Positions 20,283 through 29,159 of a stretch of 64,000 nt of DNA are shown here, one piece after another; position 1 is the stretch's first letter; the number at the start of each line of letters is the position of its first letter. A program made the translations under genes and the position numbers. The DNA is taken from contig NZ_JGVU02000005.1 of NCBI RefSeq assembly GCF_000708755.2, positions 248,001 through 312,000 on the forward strand, given 5' to 3'. The DNA is from Metabacillus indicus LMG 22858. GTDB lineage: Bacteria; Bacillota; Bacilli; Bacillales; Bacillaceae. The notes beneath the pieces are model-generated. The model was not told the DNA's origin. It searched no databases and saw only the letters and a program-made list of their open reading frames with translations.

Positions 20283-20861
20283 ATGGCAATCAGCTTATCT
20301 AAAGGTCAGAAAATCGATTTAACAAAAACAAACCCTGGTTTAACAAAAGTATTGGTCGGTCTTGGCTGGGATACTAACAAGTATGACGGCGGAAATGACT
20401 TTGACCTTGACACATCTGTTTTCTTATTGGATGAAAACGGCAAAGCAGCAAGCGAAGCAGATTTCATTTTTTACAACAACCTTGTTGGCGGAAACGGATC
20501 AGTTGAGCATACTGGCGACAACCGTACAGGCGAAGGTTCTGGTGACGATGAAGTCATCAAAGTTAACCTTTCACAAGTTCCTGCTTCTATCAGCAAAATT
20601 GCGTTCACAATCACAATTCATGATGCAGAAGCACGCAGCCAGAACTTTGGACAAGTTTCCAATGCTTACGTACGCATCCTGAACGAAGACAGCAACTCAG
20701 AGCTTATCCGCTATGACTTGGGAGAAGACTTCTCTATTGAGACTGCAGTCGTTGTAGGCGAACTTTACCGTCACGGCGCAGAGTGGAAATTCAATGCAAT
20801 CGGAAGCGGCTACCAGGGCGGTCTTGGTTCACTTGTAAAAGACTACGGCTTGGACGTTTAA
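20283..20861 (+). CDS. TerD family stress protein
   Basis: A 192-residue TerD domain protein close to B. subtilis YceD/YceE. Both acidic calcium-binding loops are intact, [12 protein letters not shown] near residues 37-48 and [13 protein letters not shown] near 76-88, and the C-terminal [19 protein letters not shown] is typical. AAAGGAG precedes the ATG. It is 73 bases after the other terD gene and they are surely cotranscribed. A strong terminator follows, which separates the terD pair from the downstream enzyme genes. Confidence 0.95.
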   Translation: MAISLSKGQKIDLTKTNPGLTKVLVGLGWDTNKYDGGNDFDLDTSVFLLDENGKAASEADFIFYNNLVGGNGSVEHTGDNRTGEGSGDDEVIKVNLSQVPASISKIAFTITIHDAEARSQNFGQVSNAYVRILNEDSNSELIRYDLGEDFSIETAVVVGELYRHGAEWKFNAIGSGYQGGLGSLVKDYGLDV

Positions 20862-20891
20862 TTGCAGAAGTGTAAATAAACATGAAGGGGT

Positions 20892-20922
20892 GCGTTGTTT
20901 TTATAAAACAACGCGCCTTTTT
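20892..20922 (+). terminator. Rho-independent terminator after the terD pair
   Basis: A perfect 10-bp stem, GCGTTGTTTT with AAAACAACGC, with a 3-base loop, then GCC and a T-tract. It would end or reduce transcription from the sigma-W promoter before the lyase gene. Confidence 0.9.
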
Positions 20923-20950
20923 CAAAGCTTTGAAAGAACAGCAAGGCGGC

Positions 20951-20976
20951 GAATCGCCCGGCCATCCGGGCGATTC
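20951..20976. repeat. Perfect 11-bp hairpin next to repeat element B
   Basis: GAATCGCCCGG pairs with CCGGGCGATTC around CCAT. It is followed by CCGCTTTTAATA, the same words that end the adjacent element at 21106, so it may be the end of a second, tandem copy. The gap 20862-21162 holds this, the terminator before it and the element after it, and no gene. Confidence 0.6.
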
Positions 20977-20985
20977 CGCTTTTAA

Positions 20986-21106
20986 TAGTGTCCAGCTCCA
21001 CCTTCCAGCTCCTCCGCCAGAACAAAATCCCCCAAAAAGTCTAAAAGCGGACTTTTCGGGTGATTTCTTTTCTGTCTGTCGGAGCTAAACGGAAGGTTCC
21101 GCTTTT
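20986..21106 (+). repeat. Intergenic repeat element, family B, copy 1
   Basis: About 120 bases beginning AGTGTCCAGCTCCA and ending GGTTCCGCTTTTA. It aligns along its length with 41791-41912, sharing CAGAACAAAATCCCCC, AAAAGTCTAAA, CGGACTTT and GTGATTTCTT. It can fold: ACCTTCC with GGAAGGT, AGCTCC with GGAGCT, and a central AAAAGTC with GACTTTT. I recall similar GTCCAGCTCCA...CCGCTTTTC elements as common in Bacillaceae. Confidence 0.8.
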
Positions 21107-21162
21107 AATAAGGCATTTACCACTTAGTACATCACGCACGGTCCCTGAATGGAGGAACAATC

Positions 21163-22380
21163 TTGAAACATTTTCAGTATTTAAGCAAGGAAAAACGCAG
21201 CGAGATTTTTTTATATGAGCCGATTCACTTTTCTAAGGAGACCGAACGGGAAATGCTTGCCTATGCTCTGGGCGCTACTCTTTATATGCCTGGCAGCCGG
21301 ACAGCCATTGCAGGAGATGTACTATCTGGTAAATTTCTTAATGGAAAGCACGAAGGGCTGACATCGATGGTCATTTGTCTTGAAGATTCCATCGGCGATA
21401 CAGAAGTTGAGACAGCAGAAGCAAATACCGTCAGCCAAATCGGGACTATTTCAGACAGTGTGCTGAAAGGGCAGTTTGACCAGAGAAATCTTCCGCTTAT
21501 TTTTATCAGAATCAGAAGCCGGGAACAGATGCAGCGGGTGGCCCGGAAGCTTAAGCATCACATTCAGCTGATCAGCGGATTTGTCTTTCCGAAATTCACA
21601 TCTGAAAACGGAAGAGGGTATTACACGGCGCTGCAGGAAATCGCATCCGATTCTTCTGTGACGCTTTACGGAATGCCGATTCTTGAAACAAAAGAAATTA
21701 TTTATAAAGAAACACGGATGAACGAACTGCTTGGCATTAAAGCGATTCTTGATGATTTTTATGAGTATGTGCTGAATGTAAGGCTTGGAGGCACAGACTT
21801 GTCCGGTCTGTTTGGAATCAGGCGAAGCAGGGATACGACCATCTACGATATTTCAGTTATCAGGGACTGCATTACAGACATTATCAATGTTTTCGGCCGC
21901 TGTGAAAAAGAGTACGTCATCTCAGGTCCGGTGTGGGAGTATTTTGGGGGCGGACAGCGGATTTTAAAGCCGCAGATCAGACAAACCCCTTTCCAGCAGG
22001 CATATGGCCATGAAGGACTTGAATTCAGAGCGAATCTCATCGACCGTTATGACGACGGACTTATTCATGAAATCGTTCTGGATAATACGAACGGGCTTGT
22101 AGGAAAAACAATCATACATCCGCTTCATATTAAAATCGTCAATGCGCTGAACGCGGTCACAAGAGAGGAATATTTGGACGCATCCTCCATCCTCGATCAG
22201 GCGCAGTCCTACAACGGTGTGATCCGAAGCGAATTTTCAAACAAAATGAACGAAATTAAACCCCATTACAATTGGGCGCGGAAAATCATCTTGAAATCTA
22301 AACTATACGGGGTGTTCCATGAGCAGCAATCATTTATCGACCTTATCAGCGAAACCGCAAACGAACAGCTATACATTTGA
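21163..22380 (+). CDS. CitE/HpcH-like TIM-barrel C-C bond lyase of the Ter module
   Basis: A 405-residue protein of the HpcH/HpaI/CitE lyase superfamily. Family marks are YMPGSRTA near 45, the metal-site segment VICLEDSIGD near 69-78, IRIRSRE near 115, FVFPKF near 136, and a catalytic-face run around YVLNVRLGGTDLSG near 203. Such enzymes cleave or form C-C bonds of acyl-CoA or keto acids; the substrate is unknown. TTG start codon with GGAGGAA 5 bases upstream. It overlaps the next gene by 62 bases. In Ter-linked operons this family is part of the predicted nucleoside-like metabolite pathway. Confidence 0.87.
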   Translation: MKHFQYLSKEKRSEIFLYEPIHFSKETEREMLAYALGATLYMPGSRTAIAGDVLSGKFLNGKHEGLTSMVICLEDSIGDTEVETAEANTVSQIGTISDSVLKGQFDQRNLPLIFIRIRSREQMQRVARKLKHHIQLISGFVFPKFTSENGRGYYTALQEIASDSSVTLYGMPILETKEIIYKETRMNELLGIKAILDDFYEYVLNVRLGGTDLSGLFGIRRSRDTTIYDISVIRDCITDIINVFGRCEKEYVISGPVWEYFGGGQRILKPQIRQTPFQQAYGHEGLEFRANLIDRYDDGLIHEIVLDNTNGLVGKTIIHPLHIKIVNALNAVTREEYLDASSILDQAQSYNGVIRSEFSNKMNEIKPHYNWARKIILKSKLYGVFHEQQSFIDLISETANEQLYI

Positions 22381-23692
22381 CCTGCTTGGTCAGCTTTCAG
22401 TAGACATCGAATTGACCGGAAATCCTTATTTTCTTCCGCTGGACAGGCTCTTTCAGATGGCAGCGCGCATTAACAAAAAGCGCTCGTTTCTGTTTGTCAG
22501 CACCGTTCTCGGCAAGCATATTCCCGTTGATCCTTCGCTTGCACTTCTTACTGGTCAGGCGCTTGCAGCCAGATACATGGAAGTCGTTGAGGCACAAACG
22601 CATCCGGAGCGGGATCAGATTCTTGCAGGTTTGATGGGCGGACAGGTAAAGAAAAGCGAATACCGTCATGCATTAGCTGAACCGGCTTTATTTATCGGGT
22701 TTGCAGAAACAGCGACAGCTCTTGGACACGCGGTATTTGAGAACTTCAGAAATGCAGCTTTTTTCCATACGACAAGAGAACAGGTGTCTGAAATGACTTC
22801 TATTATTAACTTTGAAGAAGAGCACTCGCATGCCACTTCACACCGGTGCTATGTGGATGAAAAGCTTTTTGCTGACACCCGTCCGATTGTTCTTGTTGAC
22901 GATGAAGTCACAACAGGCAAAACGGCGCTGAATATCATTGAATCCATTCAGGAAAAATTCCCGCGCAGCGAATATACAGTCGTATCCATCCTCGACTGGC
23001 GTTCAGAGGAAGATCAAAAGAGATTCAGAGATACAGAGAAACGGCTCGGCATTACCATTCATGAGGTTTCCCTTGTAACGGGACTGATTACAGCAAATGG
23101 AGATCCGGTTTCAGAAAGCAAATCCCAAAGCGAATCCCTGTCTTCACGTGATGCAGAAATTACGCAGATCGTCATTTCTCCGGAAGAAGGCGACCTTACG
23201 TCATGTGCGTCAGAGCAGCTGTCTTCACCCTATGTGACGCATACGGGAAGGTTCGGTCTGACTGATGCAGAGCAATTGGAGGCAGATATTTATTGCCTGA
23301 AGGCTGCAGCGAGGCTGCGCGAAGCCAGAAAAGGAAAAAGAACTCTTTGTCTCGGTACAGGTGAGTTTATGTACATTCCGATGAAAACAGCCTCTTACAT
23401 GGGGGACGGCATCTTCTATCAGTCTACGACAAGAAGCCCGATTCACCCTGTGAGCAGGGAAGATTATGCCGTGAAAAGCGCGTTCCCGTTTTCAAATCCT
23501 GAAGACGGGGAAACAGCAAACTTTTTCTACAATGTCACAGAGGGCCAGTACGATGAAGTTTTTGTCTTCTTCGAACGTTCTGTTCCTGAAGAGAGATTGC
23601 AGCCGATGCTTAATCAGCTGAAATCTGTTATTCCGGTCATTCATTTTGTTTATTTCAGTACAAACCAAAAAGGAAGTGCATCTGATGAGTAA
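22319..23692 (+). CDS. Phosphoribosyltransferase with C-terminal TRSP domain
   Basis: A 457-residue Ter-associated phosphoribosyltransferase. The PRPP-binding motif is IVLVDDEVTTGKTALN near residues 190-205. The C-terminal TRSP domain carries its name-giving residues in STTRSPIHP near 367-375. It should attach a ribosyl phosphate from PRPP to a base-like acceptor, but which one is not known. The start lies 62 bases inside the lyase gene, with GGGGTG as ribosome-binding site, so the two are translationally coupled. The end overlaps the next gene by 8 bases. Confidence 0.88.
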   Translation: MSSNHLSTLSAKPQTNSYTFDLLGQLSVDIELTGNPYFLPLDRLFQMAARINKKRSFLFVSTVLGKHIPVDPSLALLTGQALAARYMEVVEAQTHPERDQILAGLMGGQVKKSEYRHALAEPALFIGFAETATALGHAVFENFRNAAFFHTTREQVSEMTSIINFEEEHSHATSHRCYVDEKLFADTRPIVLVDDEVTTGKTALNIIESIQEKFPRSEYTVVSILDWRSEEDQKRFRDTEKRLGITIHEVSLVTGLITANGDPVSESKSQSESLSSRDAEITQIVISPEEGDLTSCASEQLSSPYVTHTGRFGLTDAEQLEADIYCLKAAARLREARKGKRTLCLGTGEFMYIPMKTASYMGDGIFYQSTTRSPIHPVSREDYAVKSAFPFSNPEDGETANFFYNVTEGQYDEVFVFFERSVPEERLQPMLNQLKSVIPVIHFVYFSTNQKGSASDE

Positions 23693-24803
23693 GGTGGAGC
23701 AGCAATTGCCGAAGCCGGCAGCAATGGGAAGTTATTCAGAAAAGGACGTTGTTTTCCTGCTGAAGGACTTGAGCCAAATTAGTCTTGAAAAATCAACACT
23801 CGAACGGGAACAGGCTGTTCAGAGCGGAACACATTATTCTGAGATGCTTCCAATTGAATATAAGCCGACTGATGAATATCTGCAGCTTTTTCACCATTCA
23901 TTAGACATGTATAAACAAAAGCTTGCAGCTGCTGTTGGTACGGTGTCAGAACAGATTTTGAAACTGAAGGGGAAAAGCATCGTGCTCGTTTCGCTTGCAC
24001 GTGCAGGCACTCCGGTAGGAATTCTGATGAAGCGGTACTTGCAGGAGGTGCAGCAAATCGATGTTCCTCATTACAGTGTCTCCATTGTGAGAGGGCGCGG
24101 CATTGATGCCAACGCCATGAATTATATCGCCCGGAACCATCCGGATGAAAGCGTGCAGTTTGTGGATGGCTGGACAGGAAAAGGAGCCATTACAAGAGAG
24201 CTTAGGGAAGCGATGGAGGAATTCAACAGCAAACACGGCCTTGCCATTGATGACTCGCTTGCGGTACTTGCAGATCCCGGTTATTGCACGGACATTTACG
24301 GGACAAGAGAGGATTTCCTGATTCCGAGCGCCTGCCTGAACTCAACTGTATCAGGCTTGGTCAGCAGAACGGTCCTGAATGATAACTTCATCGGTCCGGA
24401 TGATTTCCATGGTGCAAAGTATTACGAGGAACTGCTGCCGGAAGACGTGTCCAATCATTTCATTGACGTAGTAGTCTCAGAGTTTCCTAATGTGAAAGAG
24501 GAGATCTCAAAGCAGGTTTCGATGCTTGATAAAGAGGACCGGACGCCGACATGGAAAGGGATTCAGGATATAAAGCAAATTCAGGACGAGTTTGGCATTG
24601 AAAACATCCACCATGTGAAGCCGGGTGTGGGAGAGACGACGCGTGTACTGCTCAGAAGAGTGCCATGGAAGATCCTTGTGAAGGATTTAGGCAATAAAGA
24701 CCTCGAGCATATCTTCCTGCTGGCAAAAGAACGGAACGTCCCTGTCATCGAATATAAGAATATGTCTTACTCATGCTGCGGGATTATTAAGCCCTTAAAC
24801 TAG
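23685..24803 (+). CDS. StiP-family protein with C-terminal Pelota-like RNA-binding domain
   Basis: A 372-residue protein of the family databases call cysteine protease StiP, which in Ter-linked operons is also discussed as a PRTase-like enzyme. The N-terminal domain has LVSLARAGTPVGILMKRY, SIVRGRGID, FVDGWTGKGAITREL and LADPGYC; the last 90 or so residues (GIENIHHVKPGVGETTRVLLRR...) form the Pelota-like RNA-binding domain. ATG 23685 is chosen because AAGGAAGTG precedes it and it overlaps the upstream stop by 8 bases. Whether it cleaves peptides or handles a ribosylated intermediate is open. Confidence 0.8.
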   Translation: MSKVEQQLPKPAAMGSYSEKDVVFLLKDLSQISLEKSTLEREQAVQSGTHYSEMLPIEYKPTDEYLQLFHHSLDMYKQKLAAAVGTVSEQILKLKGKSIVLVSLARAGTPVGILMKRYLQEVQQIDVPHYSVSIVRGRGIDANAMNYIARNHPDESVQFVDGWTGKGAITRELREAMEEFNSKHGLAIDDSLAVLADPGYCTDIYGTREDFLIPSACLNSTVSGLVSRTVLNDNFIGPDDFHGAKYYEELLPEDVSNHFIDVVVSEFPNVKEEISKQVSMLDKEDRTPTWKGIQDIKQIQDEFGIENIHHVKPGVGETTRVLLRRVPWKILVKDLGNKDLEHIFLLAKERNVPVIEYKNMSYSCCGIIKPLN

Positions 24804-24814
24804 GAGGTACTGCT

Positions 24815-25627
24815 GTGATTTTTGCAAGTGATCTGGATCAGACGCTCATTTATTCGAGAAGATCGTTCCGTGAACCGGTTGGCGAAGAGGATATTCAATT
24901 GATTGAAACTCTCGACGGCCAGGAAATTTCGTTCATGACGAAAAAAGCGATTTCCATGCTGAAGGAAATAGCCGGACAGATGACGTTTGTTCCTGTAACA
25001 ACCAGAACCCCGTCCCAATACGGGCGGATCTCCATCTTTCAGCAGGAAATCCTTCCGCGCTACGCTGTAACGAGCAACGGCGGACATGTTTTCAAAGAGG
25101 GGAAGCTTGACGAAGAGTGGAAACAGCATCTTGAAGCACGCATGAAAGATGAGTGCACAAGTTTGGAGGATGTTTCCCTTAAATTTCAGGAGATTGCTTC
25201 TGATGACTGGGTGCTGAAGCAGAAAAATGCCGAGAATCTCTTTTTATACAACATTATCGAACGCGGAAATATTCCCGAGGCGCGCCTTCAGGAGTTTATT
25301 CTCTGGGCGGACCGTAACGGATGGAAGCATTCACTGCAGGGAAGAAAGCTGTATTTTGTGCCGAAACCGATCAATAAATGGGATGCCGTTGCCTATGTGA
25401 AAGAAGCTGCCGGTGCAAAAACCGTGATGACAGCCGGCGACTCCCTGCTTGACCTTTGCATGCTTGAAGAAGCCGATCTTGCCTTTTCACCGCTGCACGG
25501 CGAACTTGGCGAGTCAGGCGCAAGACTGTCAGGGGCCATTCAGAGAACGTCGAAAAATGGAATCTTCGCTTCAGAGGAAATTCTGGAAAATGTCCTGGCG
25601 AAAATCAACCCTGTCCACAGTAAATAG
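24815..25627 (+). CDS. HAD-superfamily phosphatase of the Ter module
   Basis: A 270-residue hydrolase of the HAD superfamily. Motif I is DLDQTLIYS (nucleophile Asp6, acid Asp8), motif II the Thr of VTTRTPSQY near 66, and motif IV is AGDSLLDLCML near 209 with its metal-binding aspartate. The inserted middle segment (about 85-190) is of the C2 cap type. GTG start with TAGGAGGT 5 bases upstream. It probably removes a phosphate late in the pathway made by the lyase and phosphoribosyltransferase genes upstream. Confidence 0.88.
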   Translation: MIFASDLDQTLIYSRRSFREPVGEEDIQLIETLDGQEISFMTKKAISMLKEIAGQMTFVPVTTRTPSQYGRISIFQQEILPRYAVTSNGGHVFKEGKLDEEWKQHLEARMKDECTSLEDVSLKFQEIASDDWVLKQKNAENLFLYNIIERGNIPEARLQEFILWADRNGWKHSLQGRKLYFVPKPINKWDAVAYVKEAAGAKTVMTAGDSLLDLCMLEEADLAFSPLHGELGESGARLSGAIQRTSKNGIFASEEILENVLAKINPVHSK

Positions 25628-25647
25628 AAATATTTACCTGTATAAAG

Positions 25648-25656
25648 TGGTACAAT
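25648..25656 (+). promoter_or_regulatory. Possible extended -10 promoter before the HTH gene
   Basis: TGGTACAAT has the TGn extension and a near-consensus -10. No good -35 was found 16-18 bases upstream. It could give separate expression of the HTH gene, yceG and telA. Confidence 0.3.
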
Positions 25657-25717
25657 AGAAGCAGGGTACCTATGGCTTCACGGCTGATTTTCTTCAGTTC
25701 TTATTGGAGTGAACGTC

Positions 25718-25933
25718 TTGGTAACAGCAGAAAAAACGAAGACCAATCTATTGGATGAAAATATAATGAGTTCCGCTCAGGCCTGCAAGGAATGGGGAAT
25801 TGATGATTCTGCCCTCAGAAAAAGGGTCAATCAGTTTCCGCCGGGCACCATCCGGAAGTTCGGAAAAACATGGGTGGTTACGAGTGAAGGAATGTGCCGA
25901 GTCTTTGGCGAAAAAAGACGAAACGGAAAGTAA
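25718..25933 (+). CDS. Small helix-turn-helix protein
   Basis: A 71-residue basic protein. Residues 13-40 (ENIMSSAQACKEWGIDDSALRKRV) look like a helix-turn-helix of the excisionase/MerR-like kind, and the rest (FGKTWVVTSEGMCRVFG) a short wing and helix. TTG 25718 is preferred to GTG 25709 because the GGAG sequence overlaps the GTG and is 8 bases from the TTG. It sits between the HAD and yceG genes, so it may regulate the Ter locus. Function is inferred from fold and position only. Confidence 0.65.
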   Translation: MVTAEKTKTNLLDENIMSSAQACKEWGIDDSALRKRVNQFPPGTIRKFGKTWVVTSEGMCRVFGEKRRNGK

Positions 25934-25966
25934 CGTGGAGATATATTTTCAGAGGAGGGAAGAGAG

Positions 25967-27568
25967 ATGATCAGAACATATAAGCCTGCGCCTGCAGAAC
26001 ATCTGGACACAGACTGGCAGACTCTTCTTTTTATGCCGCTGCCTGAGCGTCCGGATTATGTGAACACTCCCTCTGAAGTGAAAATTCCGCAAGTCGCCGT
26101 CAGGCTGCTTGGAACACCATTAACAGATGACGAATACTATCAAATGCTATTTGACCTTGTTCATCACGAAGAACTCGGTGTGCATTTTCTAAGTGAATCT
26201 CTGGATAAAAACATCCCGCAGGAAAAATTTCAGGCGATACAGAACCTGCTGCTTCTGCATAAAAACGAAAAGCTCTCCGTGAACCGGTTTGTTGCTTTTA
26301 TGGACAGAGACCGCCTTCTTCCGGTTCTCTCCGATCCGGAGTTAAACCGCCACCTGCGGACTTGTGTCATTCACATGCTTTCGCGATTCTTTCTTGATAA
26401 AGCGAATGACAGCGCTGATTTCCGGCGCATCATTGTTGATTTGATTAAATGGACCTGGAACCACCTGCATCCTGAGCTGCAAAAAACAGACGGTGTCCGG
26501 CAGCCTGCGTTTTTCTGGTACGGAAATGCAACGAAAAGCGAACAGTTCTTCCTTCATTTCCTGATCCGGTTCGGATGCGATGTCATCATTGCCCATCCGG
26601 AGGGGACAGATATCCTGAAGGAGGAAGATCCGGAAGAAGCGGTCAGCAAAATCGTCCGTTTTCCGGGGACTCACGAACTGACAGCGTTTCCAAAGGTGAG
26701 GCCGGAGCGCACATCAACTGTAGCATACAAAGCTTCAAAACAAATTGACCAGGTTCTTCATTCAGACGAATCCATGCTTTATAAGCCATGGCAATTCAGA
26801 AATTATTCCCCCAATGCACGGACGCTGAAAACAACGTATGATGAACTTTTTATTCTTATAAAGGAAAGAGCATTTCTGCGTCCAGACTTTGAAGTCCGGG
26901 ACAACATGGTTCATATACCCGCTATTTTCTCGAAAATCTTCGGGGTGACAAAAAACAGACGCTCATACTGGGGCAAAATTCAGGACCTCGCTGACTATGA
27001 ACATGCGGCTGTCGTCAAGTACTTTCCGTTTACTTGGGAAGCTAAAGGCAATCCGCATTTTCATTACCAGAATGCCCTGAACGAAAATCAAGTGCTGCAG
27101 GCTGATAAAATGATGGGAAGCCACTGGTGGAAGTATTCAAACCTTCCGACCGGCCTTCAAAAGGGGCTGGCTGATGCGATTTCAAGGTATTGTGCTGATC
27201 CAAAGCTTAAAAGGCTGGAACAGGAAAGTCCTTATGATCTGCAGCTTTACCTGTTCAATCAGGCGATGAATATTCCGGAAAGCCTGATAAAACTGATGCA
27301 GAATTTTGATTACTCCCAGCATGTGCCCCGGCTCATTCTTTATAATAATGAAAACAATGGCTACATGACGCGCTCAGACGCTGCGATGCTTCTGCTGATG
27401 AATGAATTCGGACTGGATATCGTGATCTGCAATCCTCCCGGCCACAACGACATTGAAAATTTTGTCGATGAAAAGCATTACGACAGCCACTGGCTGGAGG
27501 AAATGAGCTTTAATGAAGTCTATCAGGAGCCGTCGAAATTCAAGAAATTCATCCGGAAAATCTTTTAA
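25967..27568 (+). CDS. yceG: YceG family protein, Ter/TelA-associated
   Basis: A 533-residue soluble protein like B. subtilis YceG, which Pfam describes as a putative component of a biosynthetic module. No catalytic motif can be assigned with certainty. The sequence is internally repetitive: an N-terminal part ending in LIRFGCDVIIAHPEGTDIL (about 205-223) and a C-terminal part ending in LLLMNEFGLDIVICNPPGHNDIE (about 470-492) look like two copies of one fold. GAGGAGGGAAG precedes the ATG. It is always found next to telA, as here, 73 bases apart. Confidence 0.9.
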   Translation: MIRTYKPAPAEHLDTDWQTLLFMPLPERPDYVNTPSEVKIPQVAVRLLGTPLTDDEYYQMLFDLVHHEELGVHFLSESLDKNIPQEKFQAIQNLLLLHKNEKLSVNRFVAFMDRDRLLPVLSDPELNRHLRTCVIHMLSRFFLDKANDSADFRRIIVDLIKWTWNHLHPELQKTDGVRQPAFFWYGNATKSEQFFLHFLIRFGCDVIIAHPEGTDILKEEDPEEAVSKIVRFPGTHELTAFPKVRPERTSTVAYKASKQIDQVLHSDESMLYKPWQFRNYSPNARTLKTTYDELFILIKERAFLRPDFEVRDNMVHIPAIFSKIFGVTKNRRSYWGKIQDLADYEHAAVVKYFPFTWEAKGNPHFHYQNALNENQVLQADKMMGSHWWKYSNLPTGLQKGLADAISRYCADPKLKRLEQESPYDLQLYLFNQAMNIPESLIKLMQNFDYSQHVPRLILYNNENNGYMTRSDAAMLLLMNEFGLDIVICNPPGHNDIENFVDEKHYDSHWLEEMSFNEVYQEPSKFKKFIRKIF

Positions 27569-27641
27569 GCAGCATTATTTATGCGAGAAGAAATACCTGT
27601 TTGAACAGGCATCCAAACCATATTAAAGGAGGATTTCGCGT

Positions 27642-28727
27642 ATGTCTCAAGTACCTGGACTCAGCAAAACGGATCAGATGGAAGAGGTTCTCGAACAAGG
27701 ACCGAACAATATGAAGCTTCAGCTTCAAAAAGAGCCTGAGGTTCAAAAACTTGCAGAGAGCATTGATCACAAGAACCAGGTGGCAATCCTTGAATACGGA
27801 AAAGCACCTGCTGATGAAATTTCAGCTTTTTCAGGAAAAATCCTGAACACCATGAAGTCAAGCAGCATGGAAGAATCAAGCGCCCTCCTGAAACACCTCG
27901 GGAGAATCATGGACCGCTTTGATCCGAAAGACTTTGCCGAGCAAAAGGGCATAAAAAAATTCTTCAGCCGCGGACAGAAGCTGGTGGAGAAAATCATGTC
28001 AAAGTATCAGACAATGGGCGGCGAAATTGATAAAGTCTACCTTGAAATTGTGAAATACGAGGATGAGATGAAGCGTTCAACAAATACGCTTGAGCAGCTT
28101 TATGAACAGAATTTCAACTACTACATGGAGCTTGAAAAATACATTGTCGCCGGAGATATGAAAGCAGCTGAACTAAAGCAGCAGCTTCCGGCATTAGAAG
28201 CAAAAGCAGCGGAGGGCAACCAGCTCGCCCAAATGGAGCTTGATACGATGCGGAACTCAATTGAGGTGCTTGAACAGCGGGTCTATGATCTCGAACTTGC
28301 CAAACAGGTAGCCTACCAGTCCGCACCGCAAATCCGCCTCCTGCAAAGAGGGAACACAAAGCTGATCGGGAAAATCAATTCTGCGTTTGTCACTACGATT
28401 CCTATTTTTAAAACCGGCCTGATCAACGCCATAGCAGCCAAAAGACAGAAACTCGTCGCAGATTCAATGAACGAGCTTGAAAAGCGCACAAATGAAATGC
28501 TTCTCCGAAACGCACAAAATATATCAAAACAGAGTGTGGATATTGCAAGACTTGCAGGAAGCCCCGGCATTAAAATGGAAACAATCGAAGAAACATGGAG
28601 CATCATCCTAAAAGGCATGCACGAAACAAAAGCCATCGAAGACGAAAACAAACAGCTTCGCGAACAAGGAAGAGTGCGCCTTGAAGAACTGCAGAACAAC
28701 TTTAAGCAGCTGAATAATGGCCGCTGA
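27642..28727 (+). CDS. yceH: Toxic anion resistance protein TelA (YceH)
   Basis: A 361-residue protein of the TelA/KlaA family linked to resistance to tellurite and other stresses. It is soluble, almost entirely helical and rich in charged heptads: about residues 135-240 (YEDEMKRSTNTLEQL...) and 270-350 are predicted coiled coils. TelA proteins are thought to bind membranes and work with TerD. AAAGGAGG precedes the ATG. It is the last gene of the locus, followed by a strong terminator. No TerC gene is present, although TerC lies among these genes in B. subtilis (yceF). Confidence 0.94.
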   Translation: MSQVPGLSKTDQMEEVLEQGPNNMKLQLQKEPEVQKLAESIDHKNQVAILEYGKAPADEISAFSGKILNTMKSSSMEESSALLKHLGRIMDRFDPKDFAEQKGIKKFFSRGQKLVEKIMSKYQTMGGEIDKVYLEIVKYEDEMKRSTNTLEQLYEQNFNYYMELEKYIVAGDMKAAELKQQLPALEAKAAEGNQLAQMELDTMRNSIEVLEQRVYDLELAKQVAYQSAPQIRLLQRGNTKLIGKINSAFVTTIPIFKTGLINAIAAKRQKLVADSMNELEKRTNEMLLRNAQNISKQSVDIARLAGSPGIKMETIEETWSIILKGMHETKAIEDENKQLREQGRVRLEELQNNFKQLNNGR

Positions 28728-28745
28728 TAGGTAACTGCAAATACT

Positions 28746-28779
28746 AATCCGGACTGAGGTTTAAATAGTCCGGATTTTT
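28746..28779 (+). terminator. Rho-independent terminator of the Ter locus
   Basis: A perfect 10-bp stem, AATCCGGACT with AGTCCGGATT, around an 11-base loop and followed by T residues, 18 bases after the telA stop. Confidence 0.92.
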
Positions 28780-28848
28780 CTATTACCTTGCAAATTGGAA
28801 GTATTGTCGTTGGAGCCGTCAAAGTATAATGCTCAAAACTCCGGTGAA

Positions 28849-28890
28849 CTGCAGCGGAAAGCAAGTGACTGGAGCGCAAGGGAACGGGTA
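28849..28890 (+). repeat. 3' remnant of repeat element family A
   Basis: GCAGCGGAAAGCAAGT..CTGGAGCG.AAGGGAACG matches the 3' end of the element at 12564-12600 (GCGGAAAGCAAGT, CTGGAGCG, AAGGAACG); the 5' half is missing. The gap 28728-29159 otherwise holds the telA terminator and presumably the rpoE promoter, of which I see only a TATAAT at 29024 with no convincing -35. Confidence 0.6.
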
Positions 28891-29159
28891 CAACTGAAAC
28901 CAAAGTTCAACAGTCTTTTGGAAAAGACACTTTAAAAACGAGAGTCTGCGCAGTTTTGACAAAAATTATTCCATTTTATTAGAAGGAAGAAGATTAAGGT
29001 AGCATAAAGTGTTAGAATTTGTTTATAATGAATGGTATGACTTGAATACATAGGATTCGGACAGTACTAGCAATCTCACTTCCGGATTTCTTAATAGATG
29101 AGAATAGAACCTGCTCTTATCTACAAATAGATGAACGACTAGAAAGGGAGTGCCTCACT

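Noticed and set aside
20882-21088. 68-residue plus-strand frame after the second terD
   Set aside because: It consists of the terminator hairpin, a second hairpin and repeat element B.
28804-28830. Promoter TTGTCG/TATAAT after telA
   Set aside because: The spacer is only 15 bases and no gene follows for more than 300 bases.
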